Source: Arthrobotrys musiformis
Lineage: Eukaryota; Ascomycota; Orbiliomycetes; Orbiliales; Orbiliaceae
Reading direction: 5' to 3'
Assembly: GCA_036971715.1 (NCBI GenBank)
Contig: JAVHJL010000013.1
Coordinates: 1,116,001-1,180,000, forward strand
DNA length: 64,000 bases
The notes beneath the pieces were generated by a model. That model searched no databases, was not told where the DNA came from, and saw only the letters and a list, made by a program, of their open reading frames with translations. Below are positions 43,159 through 56,300 of this stretch, one piece after another; position 1 is the stretch's first letter, and each line of letters starts with the position of its first letter. Position numbers and translations under genes: made by a program.

Positions 43159-46100
43159 ATGCCGTTGAATCCATTCCTCCGTGCCTTCTTCCGGAGCACA
43201 ATACCCTCCCACTGCTCCCCGATCACCGATTACATACTCCTAGTACCCACTACTGAGGTTCTCCTGCATTCGCGCGATCGGGAATCAAACCAACTATACA
43301 CCGATCTCGTCCTCTCCGACGAGTTCCTCGGCAGCCATGTCATTCGTGCGCCTAGGGATGAAATAAACGGCGCCGTCATTGCTGCTGCTAGAGAGAACCG
43401 TGGCAAGGCACGGCAGTACAGTACCAGCAATGGACGGACGGTTATCATCAAAGACACTTGGATCTATACTAACAAAGGTACCTTTTCCATTTGACATATA
43501 TACCAATAGTTGGATGTAGATGTGCATATAAACGGAAAGGAAAGCGGCTAACATGTGAAAAACTAGGCTTCAGAACTCTCAACCAAGCACAGCTCCAGAA
43601 TGACGTTCTCTTCTGGCCAAACTCGATGGAATCCCAACCATGGCTCATATACTACATCACCCGTCCCCTGATAGGCACTCCGGAGCACATTCCCCTCGCC
43701 ATAAAGCCCAAGCTCGACTCTCCAGCTCCAGAACCTTCAGCTGCATTAATTCAGAAGAAGAAAGTAGTCAAAAACTTTGAAGAGCTACTGTCAAACTTCC
43801 CGATGATCTCAAGGCAACTACAACCAGGCCTCAAATCGCTCTTCCAGGAACTTGAAATGTCAATACCAGAGCTTGGCAATGCCGGGTCAAGTAGTACAGG
43901 TGGATCATCATCCGTCTCCACCCCTCGTCTATCGACTGCAACAACTACCACGGCTACCACGGCCGCCGCAACATCGGAATCCTCTTCTACTCTCGCTACC
44001 GCCAATACAAATCCCAAGGCGCCAGCTTCACCCATCCCTCCGAAACATATCTATTGGGACATCCAAGCTTCAATTGACGAGGCCACGATGCGCACAACCG
44101 TCGAAACGGCCATCATGGCTGCCGTCGAACTATTCCAGCGTGTCGACCAGTCTCAGCTCCAACTTCTTGCAGGAACGACAGATCTGACCGGCACTAGCAT
44201 TGAACACCTGATTGAACGTTACATTTGCGAACAACTTCACGATTCATACATCTTCCCCCGCCTGCTAGCGCTGAAGCGGGACGAAAATGAGATTCTGGAT
44301 CAAAAGATAAAGGAGATGGAGTACATTGACATTGCACAAGTAGGCATCCAAGTTCCGGACCACGAAACACGACAGAACTTGGCGAACAGGGTCGTACGTG
44401 GGGTCGAGAAGTTCGAAAGGATGACGGAAGCCAGGTCGCCGATGGAAATGCTGGACATATTATTGGAAACAGCGCAGGCGCTGACGCAATCCGAAGAAGA
44501 GGCCAGAAGGTTGAAGGAACAACTTAAATCCCCCAAATCCAAGGACAGTGGGAACGGCATCTCCGAGAAGCCGTCCGATGACGATTCTACAAATCCGGTG
44601 CTTACTATGAACGCGGACATGCTGGTTTCGTTACTTTTAATCGTGGTTATTAGAGCGCGAGTCAAGGGTTTACAAAGCTGTTTGTGTTACATGAGAGGAT
44701 TCGTATTTGTGGATGATATCGAGGCTGGGGAGCGGGGATACGTGCTTAGTACGCTCGAAGGTGTATTGTTCCACATCACTATGGATAGCGAGCATATGGG
44801 GAAGGCGAGCAAGAGAAATTGGAGGCTGTGGGATCGGATTAAAAAGGGGAACGTTGGTGGGGTTAGGGATTTATTGGAGAAAAAAGAGGACCTAGCGGAT
44901 CTCGATAATACGGCTCTAAGCCCGGTAGGGGGAGATTTGCCGGATGTTCGGTTTGTAGGCTTCGATGATGAACGAAGAATCAATGGTGGGAAGAGAGTAG
45001 GACGGAAAAAGAAGAAGTCGGATGAGAAGGGTACAAACGGTGGATTGAAGGTTATAGAACCAGAGATCAGCGGGGTGTCTTTGAGTCCGAATATGGATGC
45101 CTCCGATGCCAACCTTCTGCCAGAGATATTTGCGAAAATTGAGAGCCCGAGGGATAAGCTGCCGGAACTGATCCCAGAGCTGGAGATGCCGGAGAGTGAA
45201 GCAGATGATGGAGAACAGAGGGATTTGAAAGTTGATGAGAAGGAGATGGAGGGTAGCGCGGGTGGTTCTGAGTGTTCTAATGGACATCCTATCCCCGCGG
45301 AGGTCGTGGCCACAGTGGAGGAGACACTGCATGAAAGCGAGGTGCACCTGCGTAAAAAACTTGAAGATGAAGAGCTGGTATCAGATTCAGCAGAACCTAG
45401 TACTATTGACTCTACAAAGGATGGGGAGGGATTGGTTGATGGAAATGATGCTGAAGCTGAAGCTCTTGAAACAGATTTGGCAGAGGAATTGGAACTGGAG
45501 ACGGAGATGGAATTGGATGCGGAGGAACAGACCATAACTGATGGGCTTTCGGTCAATTCTACGGAAGCCACAGAATCTACGATAACACCGTTGATCAACG
45601 ATGAGGTAAACGGCGAGGATCCAGATACCCAGAAGTCGAAAGCGGCTGCCAAAACCAAGTTCAACCCAGAGGTTATCTTCGAAGGAATTCCCACCCGCCC
45701 TCATCGCAAACTCACTCGCTCGACTTCGGTTCGAAGTGACATGTCCCGTCACAGCTGGGCCTCTTCGTCTTACCAGTCCCTCGAACATCTCTCTCACTCC
45801 GCAATCTCACTTACAGAGGATCTCATGTCCATTGAAGTGCTCTCAAGGACCCAGAGCTTGAAGGGAGAATCCATCGTCATGATGGCGGTTAATCACCAGC
45901 AACAGGACATTCTTGAGTATTTGATAGATGAGTCAACATACTTCCCTCTTATATGGCTCTTACAGGATAGAACCCACGACGGTACGTCGTTATTGTCTGC
46001 TGCTATCCAGGGTGAGAATTATGATATTGTGAGAGTCATCATGGAGGAGGTCATGAAGGCACAAGATGATGAAAGACTCGAGTATATGAGGGCAGTTGAT

Positions 46101-47843
46101 ATCAATGGTCGAACAGCCGGCCACTACGCTTTTAAGTACGTACCTCCATCTGCACTCTCGAGCTCTCTCGAAGAAACGGTAACAGGTGGAACTAACTTTT
46201 TACAGTCAGCCGACATTCCTCCGCCACTTTGGTAGGCTAATTCAGTGGACCATGAAGGACAAAAATGGCCAAACACCACTATTCGCACTATGTAGGTCGT
46301 ACGACCACCCGAGCTACAAGGACATGGTTATTTTGGGTATCCGATCCGCCGAAGCAGCTCAGTCGGATGGCGAGCGACTACATCTTGATGACCATGTTGA
46401 CAAAAAGGGGAATACTCTGCTGCACATTATTCATGATCAGCACATCCTCAAGATGCTCCTTAGAAGGGACGCAGACGTCAATTCGGTCAACGAGAAAAAC
46501 CTGAGTCCGTTGATGTTGGCCAGCAAGTACGGCAGGGTAGATAATGTCCGGACCTTGTTTAGCGATAGGCGGGTTGATATCTATGCGAGAGAATCTAGAG
46601 GTTTGACCGCCGTGGAGCTGGCGAAGGACGATGATGTGAGGAACAAATTTGATGGTATGGTTCCCCCCTTTTCGCCTTAATTATTTTCTGGATTGCTAAT
46701 TAGTTTCTATTAGATATGGTGATGTTCTCGTATCCTCCACAAGCCGACGGTAGGATCACCGCCGTAGTCCGTGGTATTTTCGTAGAAGATGCAACGGTAC
46801 GACTCGTCCTAAAAAGCGGCATGCCGTCCTCGGACATGAAGTATACCATCACAACCTGTCGGCGACTACTCTCGGATTTCGAATTCCTTGCATACTGGCT
46901 TTCTTACGAACACCCAGCTTCGTGGCTACCGGCTCTCCATGTGAACCGTAGCCCCTTCCAAATCCCCTCGAAGCCATCCCGCGCTGTCCTTCGGGATATA
47001 CAAACTCAGCTGGATAGTTTCCTTCGAACCCTCCTTTCTCACAGCACCTTTTCGACCCATGAACTACTATGGGAATTCTTCCTCATGCCAGACATGCAAC
47101 CGGAAGGTATGATGGAGCGGTCGAAGCGCAAATCCGAAATCCGCGGCGAGAAGGTGCAGGAAGATTTCGAGCCCTTACAGAATACAAAGGACGTGGAGAT
47201 ATTCATGGCACACGCGAGGGATACCGTGCGTGCAATCAACGTGCACACAAAAATCGTACTTCGACGAACGAACCAGTTCCTCCAAAATTCGAAGGACCTG
47301 GCAGAAGCATTGACGGAAGCCAGAAAGCAACTGAACGCCTGCGAATTTATGGAGGGTAGCCAGCACGTCCGCGGGTTGTGGAAGTATACCATTGCGATCT
47401 CGCCGAACGATTCCAACCCCATTGCGCACTTTTTGGACGACTTTAGAAGCATAAACTCTGGTCTGCAGGGAATGATGACGGCGCTGGAACGGCCGAGGAA
47501 GATTGTTGGGGAGATTAATATGCTGCAGAGGGAGGTTGAAAAACACATGATCTCACTTAGAAGGTCGGATCGGTGGCCCTTGGGACTGATGGATGAGACG
47601 CGGGCGAAGATTCATCAGGGTGCGGCGGATAATATTCGGCAGACTCAATCCAGACAAGAGGCCTTGAGTCGAGAGCTACGGTACAGTCAAAGTGTGGCAG
47701 CGGTAGAGCTGGCGAGTTTCCATGAGATGCATGGGAAGTTTGCGAGAAATGCGGTGAGGAGATTGGCGAGGAATCAGGTGCTTGTGGAGAAGGAGCGATT
47801 GGAAGGGTTGAAGAGGGCTTTGAGGGTTGTGAGAAACACTTGA
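43159..47843 (+). CDS. VPS9-domain Rab5-type GEF with ankyrin repeats and PX/BAR-like C-terminus (Vrl1/VARP-like)
   Basis: Predicted endosomal Rab5-family exchange factor. Four exons at 43159-43477, 43567-46135, 46206-46654 and 46714-47843 give 1488 aa. The VPS9 region lies at about 280-510, ending in the signature ADMLVSLLLIVVIRA...CYMRGFVFVDDIEAGERGYVLSTLEGVLFHI. A long Ser/acidic linker (about 530-800) follows. Ankyrin repeats run at about 870-1110 (NHQQQDILEYLIDEST, NGQTPLFALC, KKGNTLLHIIHD, NLSPLMLASKYGRVD). From 1113 a PX-like domain has CRRLLSDFEFLAYWLSYEHP, and from about 1250 an extended helical segment resembles a BAR domain. This order matches yeast Vrl1, the GEF subunit of the VINE sorting-nexin complex. 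The start is MPLNPFLRAF, which leads without stops into conserved sequence. Confidence 0.85.
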
Positions 47844-48842
47844 AGCGAATGTCGTATTTTGCGGATTATGTAGAAATGGTAGGCGTTTTAATTTTGTGAG
47901 GGGTTTCAAAGGTGAGAAAGAGATGGGCATTTCATGGCGTTCTTTTTTCTTCCTCCTTTTCTTTCTTCATGGCGTTCTTATTCTTCATATCTTACTTTTA
48001 TTTATTTATTCCCATCTTCTATTCGCCTGTCTCTTTTTCTCTCACGGATTACGGCACGTAACTAATACTAGCTAATTATTTCCTTCTTTCTCCCCCCATC
48101 GCCTCTTGGTTTTTATAATGAGGATGTTGTAGATACCAGTATATCAATCCACACCCCTCTCCCACCTTAAAGTTTATACCAAGCAACTTAATTATAACTC
48201 TCGCCTATACGAACATAAGCTTTCGCTACAGCCGAAGATCTAGTCTAGTTCCAAGACGAAGACTTTAAATGAATATAAAATTTAGCTTTAAATTCTCGCT
48301 TGTTGGCTCCGGAAAGCTAAAAAGAAGTACAGCCCGGATCCAGATTGGCGATCGATCCAGTCGCTTCGAAGGCTTATTTTGTTTGTAAGACAATTGCGCA
48401 TGGCTGCACGGGGTCTAGAGTTCATTGTTTTGGGTTTGAAGAGCTTATTTGGGTGACTGCCGGAGGATGTGATTTAGTGGATGGTTGGTGAGCGCTCTGA
48501 GTCACCTTCAGGATCTGTGCATGTGCCATGGGTTTGGGGCGGTGGATAGTTCATGGCGGATCGGGTATTTCTTTCGGGGCAGCCTTGTGGAGTATACGAC
48601 TTGAACTATCTGGTCGAGTTCAAGAGGTCGGGTTATAAACTCGAAATATGGTAACTGGCCTTGGATACATCAGATTTGTAGATGGATCTGGAACGAGGCT
48701 ATTCAGATTGTTCTACCAAATTACCACAAACTCCCCCCACCCCCCCTCTGGTTATACCAAAACCGCCTATACCGAGAAGTACACATCCTCCAAAATATAC
48801 CCCACCATCCACAAATATATATATATATATATATTTATAACA
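47844..48842. other. Intergenic before the MGYTHY-type gene
   Basis: 1 kb. It contains T-rich 3' flank of the VPS9 gene (47940-48030) and a short AT dinucleotide microsatellite at 48815-48834 just before the next start codon. An upstream in-frame ATG at 48648 is judged non-coding. Confidence 0.5.
48815..48834. repeat. (AT)n microsatellite, about 10 units
   Basis: A run of AT dinucleotides ending 8 nt before the start codon at 48843. It sits in the leader or core promoter of the small gene. Confidence 0.85.
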
Positions 48843-49334
48843 ATGGGCTACACCCACTACTACCACGGCCAAATCTCCCGCACAACATCCTCCGCCCTCC
48901 AAACCGACATCCAAACCCTCCTGACCACAATAACCACCACCCCAACCCTCTCCGCAACAATAAAGATCACAGGCCCATCAGGAACCGGTCCACCGGGCCT
49001 AACCGACCCGACGAGCATCTCTCTAAACGCCGAAGCAGACGGCGGTCACGAACCCCTCATCATCCCGATGGGTGAGTACATCCCCTTCAGATTCTGTAAA
49101 ACGGCTCGGAAGCCGTACGATGCTGTCGTCGGGGCTGTGCTGTTGAGGTGTTTGTTTTATAGCCCCCCTTCTGGGGTTGCAGATGGTACTACAGCTGAAG
49201 GGGTAGGAGGGAAAGGCTTCGTGGTTCAAAGCGATGGGAGTTGGGAGGAGTGGATGCCGGCGAGGGAGTTATACCTCAAAGCGTTCGGGGTGGAACCCAC
49301 CATGCCGGAGGGGATGACGCCGTCCTGGAATTAA
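48843..49334 (+). CDS. Small conserved hypothetical protein (MGYTHY-type)
   Basis: Single exon, 163 aa. It belongs to an uncharacterised family that starts MGYTHYW/Y in fungi and some bacteria and phages. Seen features are MGYTHYYHGQISR at the start, a central LNAEADGGHEPLII segment, the conserved FRFCKTARKPYDAVVGAVLL (Phe-Cys-Lys-Thr-Ala-Arg-Lys-Pro-Tyr), and DGSWEEWMPARELYLKAFGVEP near the end. I chose this ATG over one 195 nt upstream because the family begins exactly here and the upstream reading runs through an AT microsatellite. No membrane segments or known catalytic motifs are seen. The function is not established; the bacterial and phage occurrence hints at old transfer, which I cannot test here. 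Confidence 0.8.
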   Translation: MGYTHYYHGQISRTTSSALQTDIQTLLTTITTTPTLSATIKITGPSGTGPPGLTDPTSISLNAEADGGHEPLIIPMGEYIPFRFCKTARKPYDAVVGAVLLRCLFYSPPSGVADGTTAEGVGGKGFVVQSDGSWEEWMPARELYLKAFGVEPTMPEGMTPSWN

Positions 49335-50473
49335 AAAAATCGATCATATATATAATAACATTCATACTGAGTATCTACCAAGTCTATTTACGTGGATTAA
49401 AGAGAAGGACACCATTAATTGGATAGTAATAATAAGTATATAAATAGAATGAAAAAAAAAGAGACCACATCCATTTCGAATTTCACTTTCTTCTAATAAG
49501 GGACTTTAAAAAGAAACAAGCAGGGGGAAAAAAACACTAAGTTAAGCAAAGAAAAGAAGAAGAACACCATAAAGAAACGAGGAGGATAAAGGGGGTTAGT
49601 GGCGACAACGGAAGAACTAAACAATAAAAACTAGAACTTAAGGCGTATATATGTATTTCCTTCGAAAAGGTTGCAAGGCGACGGGGGAAGAAAAAAAGGG
49701 GGGGGGTTCAAAAGTTTGTACAGTGAAGGCAAAGGGTTAAAAGAGCGGTGGGAGAAGTCCTCCTATCGCTTTCCAACCCGCAGGGTGAAAAAATGAGTCT
49801 GTAGAGGAAGAAACAAGGCAATTTTTTTGCGTATGTGCGAGAAAAGCAAGGACGGAGGAAAACAAGGATATCGATATTTGCAGGAAACCTCCCCGGAATC
49901 CATCTCCCGAGAGGTATCATAAGAGAGCAATAAGTATGCTGTGGAACAGAAACAGGTGGTTGAAACCGAGCATAGGAAAAGAAAGAAAAAAAGGCAGAAA
50001 CATCAGAAACAACCCATCTCCTCTATAAGTAGTACGAAGTAAGAGAAAGCAACTGCATAAAAGGAAGCAAAGAGGCTACGGGAAACTCGTAAATTCGTTC
50101 CTCGAAAAGCATAGAGAAAGGATGAAGGGACATGAGAAAGGAGTTTATAGTTGGAGGGTAACGACAAGGAAAATTTGAAGTACGTGAAAAATCAAACCTG
50201 AACCCCGATTTTATGAATGGCTGAACCACTGTAACCACAGAGAGAAAGATAATGAAATCGAGGATTGTAAAAAGAAAAAAAGGGAGTCTATTTGGAGAGC
50301 AATCTGGTATATTGCCAAATCAAGCATCCTTATTCGCCATTCCATGCAAATATGCCATGAGCAATTTAGTGTGAAGGAGAGACAGAGACGGAGACGTGGA
50401 GGAGATGGTTAGTCCCTCGTGTCGACATAAGGAAGAGGAATATGATAGTGTCCAAGGAAATATGTGGAAAGCT
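49335..50473. other. Intergenic: 3' flanks of the MGYTHY-type and second Zn2Cys6 genes
   Basis: 1.1 kb of A/G-rich plus-strand sequence with several A-runs (for example 49452-49461) and a G-run near 49699-49707. It suits 3' UTRs; no gene is supported. Confidence 0.5.
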
Positions 50474-52736
50474 TTAAAGGAGTTTCGCCTGGCTGGCCTC
50501 CTTGCTCTGGAACAACGCCAACGCCCGAGAGCAGATTCGTCGGAAGACGCAACTCGTTTCTCCAGATGGACTACGAGCTGTGCCTTCGATGAAGTCCTTC
50601 GCATCTTCTAGATACAGGGATCCCTTGCGTTTCTCCTCAGGTTCGGGGTATGTGTCATCCCGGGAATCTTTGAGCGCAGCCTGGAGGTGACGAATCCTCG
50701 CGATCGAGAAGATAATTTCTCTATTTTCAAGGCTACTTTCCAAGTAGAGTCTGCAAGCTCCCAAGATGTCTCTGGCAGCTGGGGAACCGGGGTCCGAGAG
50801 TTTGAGGAACATCTTAATAGCTCCCCAAAATTTAGCCGAACGGACGTCAGGTGACTCTTCCTCTGGGTTGAAGTCAGCCAAGGAGAGGTTGGTTGAGTCG
50901 TCTTCATTCTCCAGACGCTTGTTCATGACCAGGGTCTCGATGATTCTAACCCTATCGAGGGTTTCCGAGATGTTCTCGGCTCTAGAGGATTGTGGTCCGA
51001 TGAGAGGCCCATCGCTCTTTCTACCAAGTCCATAGAGAAGATCCATGACGGTGTAGAGGATAAGAGCGGCTTTTCCTGGTGGGAGGTGGTCAAGGCTGGT
51101 TTCAGCGCTGGCAGGAGCCTCCCCGGAGTTCAACCTGTCAAATACGGTACCCAGGAAGCTAACGAGATCAATGTTGAGCGTCATGATAGAGATGCACTCA
51201 TCAGAAAACCAACCGGTCTCGAATAGCTGGTCCAGAGCAGGAGCGTATTTGTTGCTGTAAAGTGCCTTGACACCCTCGTTGCCGGGAATATAGGCATTCT
51301 CGCTTGGAGGTGGGGTCGGTGGAGGTGGAGCAGATCCAGCAATCAGGTCGTCAATCTTGATTCGCTTAGCAGGGTTCCCGGTAGAAAGGTCGTCTCGGAA
51401 ATTCGGATAGCCAGATGCACCAGGGGTAGAAGACCTAGGGATCGGGGTTCCAGAAGTTCGCGGAGTGTCGGAAACCGACCCAGGGAATGGGCTGCCACGG
51501 TCGTAGGTTCGCTTGAGGTCCCGGAATCCGTTCGAATCGGAGTGCAAAGTCATCCTTTCTCCGAGCATCGGGCTAAGGTTTGGTGGAGGCAGTGTCGCAC
51601 TCTCCAAGGCCGGGTCGATTGCAGAGTAAGGATCGAATTCATACTGGGAGCGTGGAGAACTTCCGTTTGTGGAGAGAGCGTGGCTGCTCGTCATGTAAGG
51701 CATTGGAGCGGAAGTTGGCATGTGATGATGCGACATGGGCGGCATTGGTGGCATCGGCATAGCCATGGGCATCGACATCTGGTGGCTATGGTGAGGCATG
51801 GGGAGAGCAGGGCCAGGAGAGACTCCATAGTTGGCAGGGACCAGGCTCGGTGGGGTGTTTACGGGAGCTGGTTGGATTGGAGGAGGGCCTTGAGGGGCCT
51901 GCTTGAAGATTGGGTCGTAGCCTAGGCATTCACGCTTGGACTTTGCGCAGTTCTTGCATGTTGGGTGAGCCTCGTCACACTGGTGGCAGTGGCGGGGGTT
52001 CCGTTAGCCATTGTTACGCGACAACAGGGGAAGGGAAAAAATCGCAACAGCGACAACTCGATTTTTAGGGGGGGAAAGAAGGGGGGGGAAAGAATTTTTC
52101 TTCTTCTCGCGTTACCTTGATTCTTCGCTTTCGACAAGTCAGACAACCGGTCTTCGTTCGTCGCTTGATTTCTTTCTTGTGTCTTCCACCGGACATTATT
52201 CGCTCCGACGGCTGCATGACGGAAGGCAATGGGTATCGTAAGTTGGGCTGGTGTGGTGAGCCTGCAAGGTGAGGTGGACCACCCGCCATAGGATAGTAGC
52301 CCTGCATGCCTGGGAGCGATGGCGAAGGCGCAGGTAGCGGAGATCCTACTTGGAGGGTCTGAGGGACGGGCGATGAGGTCGGAGGTGGTGCCAGTCGGAT
52401 GGGCGGCAGGGAGAAATTCGACGATCCTACGCCGGGCAGCGAGGCAGACGAATATGTGGGAGAGTCTCGGGCAGATCCTGGTTGTTGTGGATAGGAATAA
52501 GATGACATAGAAGGAGACGGGTAGGAGCCGGGTGAAGGGTAGGAGGTGATGTTCTGTCTGTTTTGTAGGGGAGGTTGAGCGTAAGAGAATGTGGGAGAGG
52601 GAGTCGAGTGAGGTGAGGGCCTATGCTCAAGATGCCCGAGATGGGGAGAGGAAATATGCGGCTGGTACCGAGAGGAACCATGCACGCTGGTTGGCCTGCT
52701 GTCGGGATGGTTGCTGTTGTACTCAACCATGATCAT
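50474..52736 (-). CDS. Zn2Cys6 transcription factor, conserved fungal regulator
   Basis: Predicted nuclear regulator of 708 aa. Two exons on minus: 52736-52116 and 51979-50474. A Pro/Ser/Tyr-rich N-terminus starts MIMVEYNSNHPDSRP, a conserved opening that supports this start. The zinc cluster is internal (about 198-226) and split by the intron: TGCLTCRKRRIK|CDEAHPTC.NCAKSKREC, preceded by the basic GGRHKKEIKRRTK. A Met/Pro/His-rich stretch follows (MSMPMAMPMPPMPPM), then a nuclear-localisation-like PAKRIKIDDL, and a helical C-terminal domain from about 440 (ALYSNKYAPALDQLFETGWFSDE). The intron is 136 nt with a GCTAAC branch site. A CAG just before the ATG suggests a 5' UTR intron. Some relatives of this broad type are developmental regulators; I cannot assign a name. 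Confidence 0.88.
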
Positions 52737-53285
52737 ACCTGGAGAGAGCAAATTAAACCCGGGTTTTTTATTTATTTTTTGGATTTTTTATTTTATTTGA
52801 TTTCGAGATGAACCGTCTCCGTCGTCTGTATTTATTTGTGTGTTCTCTTCGCTTCTTCGCTTGAATTCGTCCTTTTCGTAGAAGTGTCGTGGTCGTAGTA
52901 GTCGTCGTCTTCCTCTCCAGATAAGTCGGTTTTTTTTAGTCCTGAGAGGGCCTTCCAGTGGCTTCTAATTTTTTCTTAAAAAAAAAAAAAAACCTGCTTT
53001 CTTTTATCAAGAATCGATAGGTAGATGTTAGTCGCAAGGTGTATCCCTTTATGTTATATTATAATTTCTCGGTCAGGCTTTTCCGCCTCCCCACTAGGCT
53101 TTCGGCGTGATCCTAAGGAATTGATTGAGGAAAAAAGAGAAAACAGCGGTGAGAGAATTGGGAAAGGGCAGGACAGGGCAGTTTAGCGGTGGTGGTGAGA
53201 GTTTGTGGTGCAATGCAGGTGTGGGTGTGGGTGTGGTAGGTGAGCGATGAGAATGATGTAAAAGGGTTACAAAGAAGAGAACCGG

Positions 53286-53321
<36 letters not shown>

Positions 53322-56300
53322 GGATTGCTAAACAGAAATACAATATGCAGCTGTGATGGTGCAGGGCGCAAGCTAATACTCGACTAGGCCCGCTCGGGGT
53401 CCTTCGGATTCCTGACAAACAGTAATAGTAACTGACCTGAGGAGAGTAGCTAGCACTCTGCAGAAAAGAAAAAAAGACAAAAAAAAAGAGGCAAATTGGA
53501 AACCGAAAGAAGAGAGAATATAGTGCGTGTAATGGCAAAAAGGGGAACCAGGAGAGGGGGAGAGAGAGATGGAACTTGAGAGAGGATTGGTAGTGATGAT
53601 AATGGTGATGATGGTGATGACGAGATTGAAGTCAAGGAGGTCGCAGGAATGAGGGAAGGGAAGCGTAGAATGAATGGTGATGATGATAATGATCCTATAA
53701 TCCTATATCATACTATGTCTGGTATAGTATAGGACAGTATAGGATAGTATGTATAATACACCAGACTTACTTCCTTCCTTACTGCCTGCCTACCTACCCT
53801 CAGCTCGAAGAGGCAATAGTATAATATGACGATGACGATGACGGGTGATATGGATACGGATATAGGTATGGATATGGGTAATTGATACGGGTATGAATGG
53901 GTTATAATCAGAAGCCGTCTCGCTTCCCTGGTTCAGAGGTTGGCCTTGCCGAACTGTTGGTTTCGAACAATTTTAAAAGGAAAAGTGTCCGAGTCCAGAA
54001 TGAAAAGAACGGGTCGGCTAAAGCGTCAAACCAGAGGGAACACCACCACGTTCGAGAAGAAAAAACAATAAGACGAGAAAAAAAAAGTCAAACTAACATT
54101 TAAGATTGACGAGAAGTCTCGACGTCTCCCCTTCGTCTTTGCTTTTTTGCGTTTGCCTTTGACACGGAGATTTTGAGAGGATGTAGATTGAAGGTGTGGG
54201 GTGAGAATTCAATTGCAGGTGAATGTCAAAAGAAGGATTCGGGGGGAGAACTTTTCCAACATTAGGGTTTTCTCTCCCTTTTTCTTTGAGCGCCCACGAG
54301 AAGGAATGCTGGGTATGTATAACTAACAGAAATAAAAAATATAAAAAATAAAAATAAAGAAAAAACAATAAAGGTTTTAAAAAAGGAATATATAAAAGAA
54401 ACCCACCGTTTGAAAAGGCCGGAAAAAGGAATAATATGGAAATGCAAGGAAGGGATGGCTTCAGGGAAAAAACGAATATAGGGAGGTGACTACCTTGTTA
54501 TGTATGAAGTATGTATGTGAGTAAGTATATGTGCACATGCACATACAGACAAACCGACAGACAGAGTGAGAGCGAGCGAGTGCGCTGACTGGACTGGGCT
54601 GGGCTGGGCGTCAGTATGTCCGTTTGGCCTTGGTTCGTCTTGCTTGACCCAAAAATAAAGAAGAAAAAATAAAAATAAAAAAATGCGAAAAAATTGAAAA
54701 ATATCGGCTACGGCCAGATAACCGGGCGACCCAGATCTATTTATGACTTGGGTCGTGTCGTAAGCCGTAAGTAATCCCGAACGAGCTTTGTCGAGGGACG
54801 GGCACGACAGGCAGGGCAGGCACGAAACGACAGGGCACCCAGACAGGCGAGAGGGTGGCACGTAACCGAGCTCCCTGCTCACTGGCTCGCTCGTCCTGTT
54901 CTGTTTCGCTTGACTGCGTGGTGACCTGAGCCTGACTGTTCGGTTGGACAGACGGACTTGGCTTCTTTGGCCCTAGCCGGAAAAGAAGTTTTCCAGAAGA
55001 CCATGCAGAACAAAAAGAAAGCGAGGGTATGTATGATGATGGTGTGTGTGGTGCTGATGCTGGTGCTGGTGGTAATAATGGAAATAGTGGTGGTGGGTCG
55101 CTAAAACACTGCAACGGGACTGGATGGAGGAGCCACTCACGCTTCGTATTCTGCTTGCCTGCTGGCTTGCTTGCTTGCTTTGTTTGGGCTGTTTCTCTGT
55201 GCTGGCGCTTGCTTCTCCGGATCTATTATATTCGTTTTTCCCTTCTATTATAGTATAACTCGGATTTCCAATTTATCGTTGCCCCCTTTTTGCCGCTATG
55301 CTGGCTTGTGACGGACGAATGTATTTTTTGTTCTTCCCTGTCGAGTCTGTGTGAAATATACTCTCCTTAAGTGAGACAGTAGAGCGTATTCGGATACCAG
55401 CGTCAGTCGTTGGATTCGCAGAAAAGAAAAAAAAAAGTGTGAAAAGTCAAAGGCCTCCTTCGACAGGGTTGAGTCGAGGGAAAAAGGCTAAGCAAGGTGA
55501 ACTAGCCAAGTTAGCGAGCGAGAATCCTCCCAACTTTAAACAAGGAATTCTATCTCAAGAAAAGAACATGGAAAAAAAAAGGAAATAAATTTGAAAAATA
55601 AAAAGGAAATTTCAAAAAAAACGAAACACAGTGAGAAAGGCTGCCATTTAAACTCTAGAAAAGCGCAGAGGGCGACAGGATCACGATAGCAAGGCCAACT
55701 CGAGTGCCTTTTGGGGTCGTTGGTACTCACAAGTACCCTGTACCAGAGTCCATCCGCATATCTGCTGGTGATAGTTGGGTCCCCAGCTGAGGATGTGTGC
55801 GAGGGGTACATGCAGTGTGGTTAGGTAGGCGACGGTGGCAACAATCCGACGCTAACCCTGCACGCCCACGAAAATTTCGAGTCCATGATCCTTATTTTCT
55901 TTTTGTGTGCATGGAGAAAAGGAAAATAGTGCCCCGAAGGAATCAAGTTCGCTCCGGGCCACCAAAGGTAACGAGGTCTCCACAGAACTGTTTTGCCTTG
56001 TTCGGTCTCGAGAACTGCTGAAACGTAGGATCGATAGCGGGAAAATAAAGCGAGAGACTTCCAACTGCATGGCCTTGGTTTTGGCTGAAAAAAGAAGGAA
56101 ATGTGAAGCAAAAGATCCAATGAATACAACAAGGTTTTTCTCCTAGGGCGCACCAACCAGTCTCCAAATCCGTGACCATCAGAAGAGGAATTTGAAACCT
56201 TCCGACTTGCGGTGGCCGGCGCCCAGGCGTCCACGTCCATCAAACCCTCTAGCGGAGAGTTAAATTTCCTGGAACCCTTTTGTTTTTTTTGTGGACACCT

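Noticed and set aside
44687..45694. A 335-codon Ser-rich open frame on minus inside the VPS9-ankyrin-PX gene
   Set aside because: It is antisense to a continuous coding exon; the Ser/Thr richness mirrors the acidic sense strand. No conserved motif.
48648..48842. Upstream in-frame extension of the MGYTHY-type gene
   Set aside because: The extension translates the AT microsatellite (repeating Tyr-Ile), and the family starts exactly at the downstream methionine.
53289..53317. Second poly(A) tract as a retroelement end
   Set aside because: It lies in a region already full of simple repeats, with no element features on either side.
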